From an uncultured Pseudomonadales bacterium (GTDB lineage: Bacteria > Pseudomonadota > Gammaproteobacteria > Pseudomonadales > IMCC2047): a stretch of DNA of 10,729 bases. Numbering within the stretch: position 1 is the stretch's first letter; the number at the start of each line of letters is the position of its first letter. Both the position numbers and the translations under genes were made by a program. Of the stretch, positions 1 through 8,210 are shown in pieces. Where the stretch lies: positions 1 to 10,729 of the forward strand of contig CAMYKE010000014.1 in assembly GCA_947258895.1 (NCBI GenBank), written 5' to 3'. Under the pieces are notes generated by a model, which saw nothing but the letters and a program-made list of their open reading frames with translations, was not told the origin of the DNA and searched no databases.

Positions 1-1
1 C

Positions 2-2089
2 GTGCCCCTCCACCAGAGCCCCGTCACGAAACTCAAGGGCGTGGGGGCCGCACTGGCGCAACGCCTTGCGAGGCACGATATTTGCACGCTCCAGGACCGC
101 TTGTTTCATCTACCGGCGCGCTACCAGGATCGCTCGCGTATTACTCCCATCGGCGCGTTGCGGGAGGGCATGGAAGTGGTCGTGGAGGGAACCATCGCGC
201 TGTGCGACGTAACATTGGGGAAGCGCCGCAGCTTGTTGTGCAAAATAGCGGACGGCACAGGCATAATTGGCGCCCGCTTTTATTACTTCAGCGCTGCGCA
301 GCGGCAGCAGCTGCAGCGCGACCGCAAAATACGCTGTTTTGGCGGAGTGCGGCGCGGCGCGTCGGGCCTGGAGCTGTATCATCCCGAATACCGGGTCGCC
401 ACCGATACGCTGCCCGAGCTTGAGCAGGCCCTGACCCCCGTATATCCGACCACCGAGGGCCTCGGCCAGCCCAGGCTGAGGCAGCTGCTGGAACAAACGC
501 TACACCTGCTAGACGGCGGGCGTGCACTACCTGAACTGCTGCCGGATAGCCTGTCACGGGTGCACCACCGGGCGGCCATCGGCGAAGTTCTGCAGTTCCT
601 GCACAAACCGCCCGTTGCCTCGATTGTGCCAGCAGACCTGGAGCTGCTGTCGCAGCACCGCCATCCCGCGCAACGCCAGCTGGTGTTCGAGGAACTGGTC
701 GCGCACCAGCTGAGCCTGCTAACACTGCGGGAAAAGAAAAAGCGGCTCACGGCTCCCCCGCTGGCTGCGAACGAGACACTGCGCAGCCGCTTCCTCGCGC
801 AGCTACCGTTCCAATTGACTGCCGCCCAAAACCGCGTGGCCGGCGAGATCAGCGGTGACCTTGCTGAACCCCGGCCGATGTTACGACTGCTGCAGGGCGA
901 TGTCGGTTCCGGGAAGACAGTCATTGCCGCGCTGGCCGCGCTACAGGCCATCGCAGCGAACTTGCAGGTGGCGATCATGGCGCCTACCGAGATTCTGGCA
1001 GAACAGCACCTGCAAAGTTTTCAGCAGTGGCTCTCGCCGCTCGATATCGATATCTGCTGGCTTACCGGGCGCCTGAACAAGGTGCAGGCAGAGCAGGCGA
1101 TCGACGATATAGGCAGCGGCAGGGCGCAGATCGCGATTGGCACCCACGCCCTGTTTCAGGACCGGGTGAGTTTTGCCAAACTCGGCCTGGTCATCATTGA
1201 CGAGCAACACCGCTTTGGCGTGCACCAGCGACTCGCCTTGCGCGACAAGGGTGGGCAAGCGCAGCACCAGCCCCATCAATTGATCATGACTGCGACCCCG
1301 ATTCCACGCACTCTGACCATGAGCGCCTACACTGACCTGGATTGCTCGGTCATCGATGAACTGCCTCCGGGGCGGTCGCCCGTCGAAACGGTGGTCATCG
1401 GCAACCAGCGGCGAGAAGAGGTGATTGATCGGGTGCAACGGGTCTGCGCCAGGAACAGCCAGGCCTATTGGGTATGCACCCTGATCGAAGAGTCCGAAGC
1501 GTTGCAATGCCAGGCCGCGGAAATTACAGCCTCCAGGCTCCGCGAACGCTTGCCGGATATCCGCATCGGGCTGGTCCATGGTCGACTCAAGGGCGATCAG
1601 AAAACCAGCGTGATGCGCGCTTTCCAGGCAGGTGAAATCGACATGCTGGTGGCAACCACGGTTATTGAGGTCGGCGTGGATGTGCCCAATGCGACGCTGA
1701 TGATAATCGAGAATCCGGAACGCCTGGGTCTGGCGCAGCTCCACCAGCTCCGGGGCAGGATTGGCCGGGGCTCTGCCCAGGGCTATTGTGTGCTACTCTA
1801 CCAGCCCGGCTTAAGTCAGGTCGCCAGGCGACGACTGGCTATATTGCGTGATCACCAGGACGGTTTCGTTATCGCCGAGAAGGATCTTGAGATACGGGGT
1901 CCGGGCGAGGTCCTTGGTACTCGCCAGGCCGGGCTGATGCGCTTCAAAATTGCGGACCTGGATCGCGACAAGTCGTTGCTTGGGCGCGCGCGTGAATGCG
2001 CACTGGCGTGTTTACGCCGCGATCCAGCGGCAAACAGCGCGCTGATCGCCCGTTGGCTTGGCAACAACACCGAGTACGGACAAGTATAA
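2..2089 (+). CDS. recG: ATP-dependent DNA helicase RecG
   Basis: RecG is a monomeric superfamily 2 double-strand DNA translocase that remodels stalled replication forks and branched recombination intermediates in the cytoplasm. The 695-residue product matches the family's usual length (about 693 in E. coli). Residues 1 to about 150 form the wedge/OB region that grips the branch point and begin with the family's GVGAAL helix-hairpin motif (13-18). Helicase motifs follow in order: Walker A GDVGSGKT (299-306), Walker B DEQH (400-403), TATPIPRTL (430-438), TTVIEVGVDVPNA (552-564) and QLRGRIGRG (582-590). The C-terminal translocation motif is DLEIRGPGEVLGTRQAG (628-644). The GTG start lies at the window edge, so its ribosome binding site cannot be seen and a slightly longer N-terminus is possible; alignment with E. 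coli suggests at most a few residues are missing. No terminator is evident in the 87 bp before the next gene, so the two may be co-transcribed. Confidence 0.97.
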   Translation: MPLHQSPVTKLKGVGAALAQRLARHDICTLQDRLFHLPARYQDRSRITPIGALREGMEVVVEGTIALCDVTLGKRRSLLCKIADGTGIIGARFYYFSAAQRQQLQRDRKIRCFGGVRRGASGLELYHPEYRVATDTLPELEQALTPVYPTTEGLGQPRLRQLLEQTLHLLDGGRALPELLPDSLSRVHHRAAIGEVLQFLHKPPVASIVPADLELLSQHRHPAQRQLVFEELVAHQLSLLTLREKKKRLTAPPLAANETLRSRFLAQLPFQLTAAQNRVAGEISGDLAEPRPMLRLLQGDVGSGKTVIAALAALQAIAANLQVAIMAPTEILAEQHLQSFQQWLSPLDIDICWLTGRLNKVQAEQAIDDIGSGRAQIAIGTHALFQDRVSFAKLGLVIIDEQHRFGVHQRLALRDKGGQAQHQPHQLIMTATPIPRTLTMSAYTDLDCSVIDELPPGRSPVETVVIGNQRREEVIDRVQRVCARNSQAYWVCTLIEESEALQCQAAEITASRLRERLPDIRIGLVHGRLKGDQKTSVMRAFQAGEIDMLVATTVIEVGVDVPNATLMIIENPERLGLAQLHQLRGRIGRGSAQGYCVLLYQPGLSQVARRRLAILRDHQDGFVIAEKDLEIRGPGEVLGTRQAGLMRFKIADLDRDKSLLGRARECALACLRRDPAANSALIARWLGNNTEYGQV

Positions 2090-2163
2090 GACGCAACAAG
2101 AATGGGCAGAATCCCAGTCCCATACTAGACTGTAAGAAAATTGGTACTACTTTTCGGGAAACT

Positions 2164-2169
2164 GGTGAG
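2164..2169 (+). promoter_or_regulatory. Shine-Dalgarno GGTGAG deciding the HDOD gene start
   Basis: GGTGAG matches the 3' part of the consensus AAGGAGGTGA and is seven bases from ATG 2177. It supports that codon over the upstream in-frame GTG 2165 and TTG 2141, although GGGA at 2156-2159 could serve the GTG. Confidence 0.5.
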
Positions 2170-2176
2170 ACAAGAA

Positions 2177-3574
2177 ATGGCAATCCCTCAATCCGTAGCT
2201 GACGTTCTGGACGATCTTGGCATCACGTACGAGGTGCTATCGGACGCTGACTGCGCCTCCGCCTGTGCTCCCGGGCAACCAGCGTCGATGCGCGCGCAAC
2301 GGGCCCTGTTACTGCTGCTGCGCTACGAAAGAGAGACCTTGCAGGTACTCTGCTCCGATCAGACCCTGCTGGATGTAGATGCCCTGGCAGGCGACGACGC
2401 TGCTAAATATGACAGCGCCAGTAGCAAATTTATCGCTGATCTGCTGCGAATCCTCGACGTAGATGAGCTGCCCGCCGTGCCGCAACTACACTCGTTCAGC
2501 GCCCTGGTAGACCGCAATCTATTGGCAGCGGAGCAGGTTTTCATCGCCAGTGGTTTCAGCGACCGGGTCATCAGCCTGACCGCGAGCGAATTCGCCAAGC
2601 TGGTGCAGGGACTTGAAGTTACGGACTGCGCGGTCCCGCTGCACGGGATCACGCCCCGTCTCGGTGATGACGCAACCGACCGCGAGGAACTAAATGACGC
2701 CGTGCGCAATTACACCTCGCACCGCATCCAGAAAACCCTCACCGAAACCCTCGAAATACCGCCCCTGTCTCCGACCACCAAACGCATCATCGAACTCAGC
2801 GCAAATCCCGATGCCAATGCCGATAAGCTCGTAGCCATCGTGGAAGTCGATCCCAGCCTTGCTGCGCAGGTTGTTGGCTGGGCGGCATCCCCCTATTATT
2901 CAGCGCCGGGCACGATTAAATCCATTCATGATGCGGTAGTGCGCGTACTGGGATTCGACCTGGTAATGAACCTGGCGCTGGGCCTGTCGCTGGGTAACGC
3001 CCTGAAGATACCGGAGAACTGCCGGGAGGGAGTAACGGCCTACTGGCGCCAATCGGTTTACTGCGCGCTTACCATGGAAAAGCTCAACCAGTGCCTGCCC
3101 GCTGGCGAGCGAGGCATTCCCGGTATGACCTACCTCACCGGGCTGCTGAATAATTACGGTTACCTCATCCTGGGACACGTGTTCAAAGCCCACTGTGCGA
3201 AACTGTGCCGTTACCAGGCGGTAAACAGGCATGTCCTGCATATGCATATCGAGCATTTTCTGTTTGGAATCACCCGTGACCAGATGTGTGGACAATTAAT
3301 GACCGCCTGGAACTTGCCGGCCGCCGTTGCCTCTGCCCTGCGCTTCCAGCATGCGCCGGACTATGAGGGCGAAGGCGCTGTACATGCAAATTTATGCTTT
3401 ATCGCGAGACGCTTGCTGGCAGCCGAAGGCATCGGCGAACTCGCCGCCGCGTCCGTACCCGCCGGAATCTACGAGAGGATCGGCCTCAACCCCGACGACG
3501 CCGCGCTGATCATTACCGGCATGCAGGATATTGCTGACGATGTGGAGCGGATAGTTTCGATGTTTCCGGATTGA
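2177..3574 (+). CDS. YbaK-like aminoacyl-tRNA deacylase domain / HDOD domain fusion protein
   Basis: This 465-residue protein has no close named homologue that I recognise. Its architecture matches a gammaproteobacterial family described as aminoacyl-tRNA deacylase plus HDOD. Residues 1 to about 155 resemble the YbaK/ProX editing fold, opening with a typical SVADVLDDLGITYEVL segment. Residues about 193-395 are an HDOD domain, including VEVDPSLAAQVVGWA (222-236), the IHDAVVRVLGFDLV stretch (250-263) and GLLNNYGYLIL (322-332), where the classical HD-type histidine is replaced by asparagine. The invariant YbaK lysine also seems absent, with an arginine near residue 42 in its place, so the protein may bind or signal rather than catalyse. 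HDOD proteins are generally regulatory, but its ligand and pathway are unknown. I chose ATG 2177 because GGTGAG lies seven bases upstream (2164-2169); in-frame GTG 2165 or TTG 2141 would add 4 or 12 residues. No signal peptide or membrane segment is visible. Confidence 0.85.
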   Translation: MAIPQSVADVLDDLGITYEVLSDADCASACAPGQPASMRAQRALLLLLRYERETLQVLCSDQTLLDVDALAGDDAAKYDSASSKFIADLLRILDVDELPAVPQLHSFSALVDRNLLAAEQVFIASGFSDRVISLTASEFAKLVQGLEVTDCAVPLHGITPRLGDDATDREELNDAVRNYTSHRIQKTLTETLEIPPLSPTTKRIIELSANPDANADKLVAIVEVDPSLAAQVVGWAASPYYSAPGTIKSIHDAVVRVLGFDLVMNLALGLSLGNALKIPENCREGVTAYWRQSVYCALTMEKLNQCLPAGERGIPGMTYLTGLLNNYGYLILGHVFKAHCAKLCRYQAVNRHVLHMHIEHFLFGITRDQMCGQLMTAWNLPAAVASALRFQHAPDYEGEGAVHANLCFIARRLLAAEGIGELAAASVPAGIYERIGLNPDDAALIITGMQDIADDVERIVSMFPD

Positions 3575-3600
3575 TACGGCACGGCCGGACTCAGTATAAT
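3571..3600 (+). promoter_or_regulatory. Sigma70-type promoter upstream of ubiA
   Basis: TTGATA (3571-3576, five of six consensus bases) is followed after 18 bp by a perfect TATAAT (3595-3600). This predicts transcription starting near 3607 and a leader of about 140 nt before ubiA. The -35 box overlaps the TGA stop of the HDOD gene (3572-3574). A small CGGC-ACG-GCCG inverted repeat lies in the spacer. It is the only near-consensus promoter I see in the window, and nothing else downstream on this strand needs it, so ubiA is the likely target. This is inferred from sequence match only. Confidence 0.6.
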
Positions 3601-3748
3601 CCACCGCGGTTAGCCCAATACCGGAGGCAGTTGAAAAAATTGCTGGACGTAGCTGGTAACGGAACAACCATTCCCCGCACGCTGTGTCCTGTTGCGAAAC
3701 ACCACAGCAACGCTACATCCGCGATTATCGTATTGACAGAGTGCCGGC
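3601..3748 (+). other. Leader region before ubiA
   Basis: This 148-bp non-coding stretch lies between the candidate promoter and ubiA. It contains an orphan strong Shine-Dalgarno-like GGAGG (3623-3627) followed by in-frame TTG codons at 3631 and 3640. The frame they open runs to 3810, overlapping the start of ubiA, and its roughly 56-59-residue product resembles nothing I know. A perfect TTGACA (3733-3738) lies only ten bases before the ubiA ATG, too close to give a useful transcript. I see no tRNA, no known riboswitch and no terminator here. Confidence 0.4.
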
Positions 3749-4624
3749 ATGTCCATCATATCCACATTGAATTCTCAACTGGCCGATTATGGCCGTTTGC
3801 TGCGTATTGACAAGCCCATTGGCACGTACCTGCTGTTATGGCCGACGATGTGGGCTTTGTGGATCGCTGCGGAGGGATTTCCCGACCAGCACCTGTTGCT
3901 GGTGTTTGTGCTGGGAACGTTCCTGATGCGCTCGGCAGGGTGCGTAATCAATGACCTCACGGACAAGCGGTTTGATGCGCACGTGGCGCGCACCCGGGAT
4001 CGCCCCCTCGCCACCGGGCGCGTCTCGAAACTGGAGGCGATTGCGCTGTTCCTGGTACTGGTTGCAATGGCCTTTTACCTGGTGTTGCTTACCAACGCCC
4101 TGACGGTCGCGTTTGCCGTACTTGCGCTGCTGGTGGCAGCCCTGTACCCGTTTATGAAACGCCTGACCTACATGCCGCAGGCAGTGCTCGGCGTGGCATT
4201 CTCAATGGGTATCCCGATGGCATTTGCGGCGCAAACCAGCACCGTGCCAAGCATTGCATGGCTGCTGTTCAGCGCCAATGTCCTGTGGACGGTGATGTAT
4301 GACACCTTTTATGCGATGGTCGATCGGGACGACGACCTCAGGCTGGGCATCAAATCCAGTGCCATACTGTTTGGCGAGATGGACAGGCTGATAACGGGCA
4401 TGCTGCAGGTGCTGGTACTGCTGAGCCTGGCGGCAGTGGGCCTGCGTTTACAACTGGGGCACTGGTATTTCGCGGCGCTGGGAGCCGCGGCGCTGTTCTT
4501 CGGCTACCAGCAATACCTGGTTAGGGACCGGTTGCGGGACCTGTGCTTTAACGCGTTCCTCAATAATCACTGGGTCGGACTGGTCGTTTTTATCGGTATC
4601 CTGCTTAGCTACGGCTACCGCTAG
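3749..4624 (+). CDS. ubiA: 4-hydroxybenzoate polyprenyltransferase UbiA
   Basis: UbiA is an inner-membrane enzyme that attaches the polyprenyl chain to 4-hydroxybenzoate, the first membrane-bound step of ubiquinone synthesis. The 291-residue product matches E. coli UbiA in length (290) and is colinear with it, from RIDKPIGTYLLLWPTMWALW (19-38) to the C-terminus. The two Mg-prenyl-diphosphate motifs are intact: NDLTDKRFD (68-76, with N68, D69, D72, D76) and YDTFYAMVDRDDD (184-196), followed by the IKSSAILFG loop (201-209). Eight or nine hydrophobic transmembrane segments fill the rest. ATG 3749 is chosen from alignment; its Shine-Dalgarno is weak (AGAG at 3738-3741). The gene ubiC, which often precedes ubiA, is absent here; the candidate promoter at 3571-3600 probably drives this gene alone. 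The stop codon lies inside a stem-loop, and the next gene converges on it. Confidence 0.96.
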   Translation: MSIISTLNSQLADYGRLLRIDKPIGTYLLLWPTMWALWIAAEGFPDQHLLLVFVLGTFLMRSAGCVINDLTDKRFDAHVARTRDRPLATGRVSKLEAIALFLVLVAMAFYLVLLTNALTVAFAVLALLVAALYPFMKRLTYMPQAVLGVAFSMGIPMAFAAQTSTVPSIAWLLFSANVLWTVMYDTFYAMVDRDDDLRLGIKSSAILFGEMDRLITGMLQVLVLLSLAAVGLRLQLGHWYFAALGAAALFFGYQQYLVRDRLRDLCFNAFLNNHWVGLVVFIGILLSYGYR

Positions 4625-4654
4625 CCGCCGAATCGGTGAGATATGGCGGCTAGC
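4620..4654. terminator. Stem-loop between convergent ubiA and gcvR-like genes
   Basis: GCTAGCCGCC (4620-4629) and GGCGGCTAGC (4645-4654) are perfect 10-bp reverse complements around a 15-nt loop. The ubiA stop TAG (4622-4624) lies in the left arm. The position between convergent genes suits a bidirectional terminator or a 3'-end stabiliser. Neither strand shows the T-tract expected of an intrinsic terminator, so the function is inferred only from the structure and its location. Confidence 0.45.
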
Positions 4655-4689
4655 AGTCCGCTGGAAGTATCCCTGGTGCAGAATACAAA

Positions 4690-5211
4690 TTACTCCTCGA
4701 GCTTGATATCCACCATCAGCTCGTTCGCCAGGCGCTCCAGCTCCGCTTGCAGTTCGGCGAGCGATACCTGACGGGGTATACGCACCATCGCGTTGGCGAT
4801 GAATAACTCCTCGCCCGACATCGACGCGCTTTGGCATTCGGTGTTAAGTTCTTCAACGTTTACCTGGTATTTCGCGAAAATTCGCGTGATATCACGCACA
4901 ATACCTGGGCGATCCTGGCCTACCAGCTCCAGCGTAAATTCCCGATCAGCGCTCCTCTCGGTGCTCGCCATGCTGCTCAGCTCTGCGACTACCTGCAGTC
5001 CGGTGTCCTTCAGCGCGCCCAGATCGGCCAGTAACGCGTCCGCATCGGCCGTCGCTACCTCGATCAGCAGGATACCGGCGAACTTGCCGGCCAGCGAAGA
5101 CATGCTGCTTTCCACCCAGTTGCCCCCATGCGCCGCGACCACCTGCGACAAGGATTCCACGATACCGGGCCGGTCTTCGCCGATCACCGTCAACACGACT
5201 GCACTCGTCAT
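4690..5211 (-). CDS. gcvR: Tandem ACT-domain protein, GcvR-like glycine cleavage regulator
   Basis: This 173-residue cytoplasmic protein is made of two ACT domains (about 4-78 and 91-172). Each begins with the ligand-site signature DRPGIV (13-18 and 100-105), which follows GE in the first repeat and GQ in the second. This is the GcvR architecture; E. coli GcvR (190 residues) represses the gcv operon by binding the activator GcvA when glycine is scarce. There is no DNA-binding domain, so it should act through a partner, and no gcvA is present in the window. It starts three bases after the gcvP stop, with GGAG (5220-5223 on this strand) eight bases before ATG 5211, so it is almost certainly translated from the same mRNA as gcvP. 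That position supports a role in sensing glycine, but the ligand and partner are inferred. A more general ACT-ACT amino-acid sensor is the alternative. Confidence 0.85.
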   Translation of the reverse strand: MTSAVVLTVIGEDRPGIVESLSQVVAAHGGNWVESSMSSLAGKFAGILLIEVATADADALLADLGALKDTGLQVVAELSSMASTERSADREFTLELVGQDRPGIVRDITRIFAKYQVNVEELNTECQSASMSGEELFIANAMVRIPRQVSLAELQAELERLANELMVDIKLEE

Positions 5212-5214
5212 ACG

Positions 5215-8190
5215 CTATTCTCCATGTGGGCCTGGCTCGGCCTCCGCCTGCCGGTAGTCGGCAATCGCGGGGCAGGAGCACACCAGATTGCGGTCGCCGA
5301 ACACGTTATCGACGCGCCCGACCGGCGGCCAGTATTTGCTATCTCGCAGACCCGCCGCCGGGTAGGCAGCCTGACTGCGCGAGTAAGGGTGCGGCCACTC
5401 GTCCGCGGTCACCACCGCCGCCGTGTGCGGCGCACCCCTGAGCACATTGTCGGCTTCGTCGGCGCTGCCGTCGGCGAGTTGGCGAATCTCTTCACGAATG
5501 CCGATCATAGCCTCACAGAAGCGGTCGAGTTCCGCCAGCGATTCGCTCTCGGTCGGCTCGATCATCAGGGTACCAGCGACGGGAAATGACATCGTGGGGG
5601 CATGGAAACCATAGTCGATGAGGCGCTTGGCGACGTCATCGACGCTGATGCCGGTCTCTTCCCGGATCGGACGCAAGTCGATGATGCACTCGTGGGCAAC
5701 CCGCCCGCCGGCGCCGCTATATAGCACCGGAAAGTGGGGTTTGAGTCGCTGTGCTATATAATTGGCGCTCAGAATCGCCACCTCGGTTGCGGTACGCAAT
5801 CCGGCCGCCCCCATCATCTTGATATACATCCAGCTTATCGGCAGGATACCCGCGCTGCCAAAAGCCGCGGCAGAAACCGGGCCTACCGGAAACCTGGTGT
5901 CCCCGAGGCTCGCATGACCAGGCAGGAAGGGTGCCAGGTGGGCACCAACGGCCACCGGGCCCACGCCCGGGCCACCTCCGCCGTGGGGAATACAGAAGGT
6001 CTTGTGCAAGTTCAAATGCGATACATCACCACCGAATTGTCCCGGCTGACACACCCCGACCATCGCATTCAGGTTAGCCCCATCGATATAGACCTGCCCG
6101 CCATGCCGGTGGACGATATCGCAGACCTCGTTGATCCCGGCCTCAAACACGCCGTGGGTGCTGGGGTAGGTGACCATCACCGCAGCCAGGTTGGCGGCAT
6201 GTTGCCGGGCTTTATCACGCAGATCCGCGAGGTCAACGTTCCCCTCCCGGTCACATTCGACCACGACCACCTGCATGGCGCACATCTGCGCCGAGGCGGG
6301 ATTAGTGCCGTGCGCGGACATGGGAATCAGGCAAATATTGCGATGCCCCTCGCCACGACTTTCATGATACGCCCTGATCGCCAACAGGCCGGCATACTCT
6401 CCCTGGGAACCGGCATTGGGCTGCAGCGAGACCGCCGCGTAGCCGGTCACCTCGCACAGCATCTGTTCCAATTCGGAGATCAATTGCCGGTAGCCCTGCA
6501 CCTGGTCGGCGGGCGCGAAGGGATGAATATTGGCAAACTCATCCCAGGTGACGGGAATCATTTCGGCCGCTGCATTCAGTTTCATGGTGCAGGAACCGAG
6601 CGGGATCATTGCCCGGTCTAGCGCGATATCCCGGTCGGCCAGCCTGCGGAGGTAACGCATCATCTCGGTCTCCGAGTGATAGCGATTAAACACCGGGTGG
6701 GATAACACCGGGTCGCTGCGCAACAGGCTTTGAGGAATGCGTGCGTCTGCCTGCGGTTCCTGGTCGGCGACCGTGAAGGCCACGGGCGCATCACCATTGA
6801 AGATCTGCCACAACATTGCAATGTCGGCAGGGGTCGTGGTTTCATCCAGCGCTATGCCCAACCGCTGTTCGCCCGCACGCCGCAAATTTGCCCCCTGCCG
6901 CGTCGCTCGCTCCAGGATTGCCGCGCTCGATGCACCGCAGTCCACGGTCAAGGTATCGAAACTGGTCGCCGCGGTGGCTGGTATTCCCAGCCGCTGCAGC
7001 CCGCTGGCCAACACGTTGGTAAGCCGAAAGACGCGCAGCGCAATGCGCCGCAGGCCCGCGGGCCCATGGTAGACCGCGTACATACTGGCCATGACCGCCA
7101 GCAATACCTGTGCGGTACAGATGTTCGAGGTCGCCTTCTCGCGGCGAATATGCTGCTCACGGGTTTGCAGCGCGAGACGGTAGGCCGGGTTGCCCTGGCT
7201 GTCCACAGAGACGCCTACGAGGCGACCCGGCATCCCCCGCTTGAGAGCGTCCCGGGTCGCCATGTAGGCGGCATGCGGTCCGCCGAAGCCAAACGGGATG
7301 CCGAAGCGTTGGCTGGAGCCAATCACCACATCGGCGCCGAGTTCTCCCGGCGACTTCAGCAACAGCAGGCTCAGCAGGTCTGCGGCCATCACCACCAGTG
7401 CCTTGCGCGCATGCAATGTACCGATTGTCTCGCGATAATCACGCACCTCGCCGTCAACGCCCGGATACTGTAACAGTGCACCAAAGCATTCCAGTTCGTC
7501 GAGATCAGTGTCGGGATCGCCTGTTATTAGCTCAAAACCCAGTGGCGCTGCGCGGGTCCTGAGGACGTCGATGGTCTGCGGCAGGCAGTCGGCCGCTACG
7601 AAAAACACATTGCTCTTCACCTTTGCGGATCGCTTGCACAGGGTCATCGCTTCGGCGGCGGCGGTCGCCTCATCGAGCAGCGAGGCGTTGGCCAGGTCCA
7701 TACCGGTCAGGTCCATGACCATGGTCTGGAAATTGAGCATCGCCTCCAGGCGTCCCTGGGAAATTTCAGGCTGATAGGGCGTATACGCGGTATACCAGGC
7801 CGGGTTTTCGAGAATATTGCGACGAATCACGCTGGGGGTGTAGCAACCATAGTAACCCTGGCCAATAAACGATTTGAACGGCTTGTTGCGACGGGCAACG
7901 GCACGTAGCTGCGCCAGCGCATCCGCCTCCGGGTAGCCGTCCTCGAGGGAGAGCGCAGCACCGCTGCGAATCGTCGCGGGCACTACCTGTTCAACCAGTT
8001 CCTCCAGCGAGGCCAGGCCGAGGCTCGCGAGCATCTGCTCCTGCTCTGCCAGCGAAGGCCCGATATGGCGACGGCTGAACTCACGGTGGTCCCGTAATTC
8101 GGCGAGCGTGGCAGCCAGCCCTGGATTCTCTCCGCTTGCGGATGCGCCCGCTTCGCTCGCTTGCCCTGGCAGTGATTCCGGTTTGTGCAC
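5215..8190 (-). CDS. gcvP: Glycine dehydrogenase (decarboxylating), P-protein of the glycine cleavage system
   Basis: The P-protein is a PLP enzyme that decarboxylates glycine and passes the aminomethyl group to the lipoyl arm of GcvH, giving CO2. This is the long single-chain form, 991 residues against 957 in E. coli, covering both the N-terminal structural half (about 35-480) and the C-terminal catalytic half (about 490-975). Visible hallmarks are RRHIGPS (40-46), [14 protein letters not shown] (129-142), [15 protein letters not shown] (344-358), [16 protein letters not shown] (498-513), HGTNPAS (627-633) and [17 protein letters not shown] (726-742), with K730 as the PLP Schiff-base lysine. 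The excess length is an Ala/Ser/Gly-rich N-terminal tail of about 17-20 residues plus about ten C-terminal residues after the conserved CSCP motif. GTG 8190 is chosen because GGGGAAG (8197-8203) sits six bases upstream in the 20-bp gap after gcvH. It lies in one operon with gcvH and the gcvR-like gene. Confidence 0.97.
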   Translation of the reverse strand: MHKPESLPGQASEAGASASGENPGLAATLAELRDHREFSRRHIGPSLAEQEQMLASLGLASLEELVEQVVPATIRSGAALSLEDGYPEADALAQLRAVARRNKPFKSFIGQGYYGCYTPSVIRRNILENPAWYTAYTPYQPEISQGRLEAMLNFQTMVMDLTGMDLANASLLDEATAAAEAMTLCKRSAKVKSNVFFVAADCLPQTIDVLRTRAAPLGFELITGDPDTDLDELECFGALLQYPGVDGEVRDYRETIGTLHARKALVVMAADLLSLLLLKSPGELGADVVIGSSQRFGIPFGFGGPHAAYMATRDALKRGMPGRLVGVSVDSQGNPAYRLALQTREQHIRREKATSNICTAQVLLAVMASMYAVYHGPAGLRRIALRVFRLTNVLASGLQRLGIPATAATSFDTLTVDCGASSAAILERATRQGANLRRAGEQRLGIALDETTTPADIAMLWQIFNGDAPVAFTVADQEPQADARIPQSLLRSDPVLSHPVFNRYHSETEMMRYLRRLADRDIALDRAMIPLGSCTMKLNAAAEMIPVTWDEFANIHPFAPADQVQGYRQLISELEQMLCEVTGYAAVSLQPNAGSQGEYAGLLAIRAYHESRGEGHRNICLIPMSAHGTNPASAQMCAMQVVVVECDREGNVDLADLRDKARQHAANLAAVMVTYPSTHGVFEAGINEVCDIVHRHGGQVYIDGANLNAMVGVCQPGQFGGDVSHLNLHKTFCIPHGGGGPGVGPVAVGAHLAPFLPGHASLGDTRFPVGPVSAAAFGSAGILPISWMYIKMMGAAGLRTATEVAILSANYIAQRLKPHFPVLYSGAGGRVAHECIIDLRPIREETGISVDDVAKRLIDYGFHAPTMSFPVAGTLMIEPTESESLAELDRFCEAMIGIREEIRQLADGSADEADNVLRGAPHTAAVVTADEWPHPYSRSQAAYPAAGLRDSKYWPPVGRVDNVFGDRNLVCSCPAIADYRQAEAEPGPHGE
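5220..5223 (-). promoter_or_regulatory. Shine-Dalgarno GGAG for the gcvR-like gene
   Basis: On the minus strand GGAG precedes ATG 5211 by eight bases and lies inside the last codons of gcvP, implying coupled translation. The flanking TGGAGAAT is identical to the one before gcvH. Confidence 0.65.
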
Positions 8191-8210
8191 AGATCGCTTC
8201 CCCGGATCGC

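Noticed and set aside
941..1744. 267-codon open frame antisense to recG
   Set aside because: The helicase motifs of recG occupy this stretch on the other strand. The antisense product has no recognisable domain.
2103..2116. TGGG-CAGAAT-CCCA hairpin after recG
   Set aside because: The stem is only four base pairs with no T-tract, so it does not support a terminator.
3733..3738. Perfect TTGACA just before ubiA
   Set aside because: The matching -10 would lie inside ubiA and transcription would start after the initiation codon, so it cannot serve the full-length gene.
3571..3810. 79-codon frame between the HDOD gene and ubiA
   Set aside because: As a full-length gene it would start on the TTG that forms the promoter -35, has no family resemblance and overlaps ubiA. 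Only the shorter leader-peptide possibility is kept, as a low-scored finding.
5734..6621. 295-codon open frame antisense to gcvP
   Set aside because: It lies wholly within the strongly conserved gcvP coding sequence. Its product is rich in His, Arg and Gly with no recognisable domain, as expected of a shadow frame in GC-rich DNA.
6730..7473. 247-codon open frame antisense to gcvP
   Set aside because: It is a shadow of gcvP with no family resemblance and no independent ribosome binding site or promoter.
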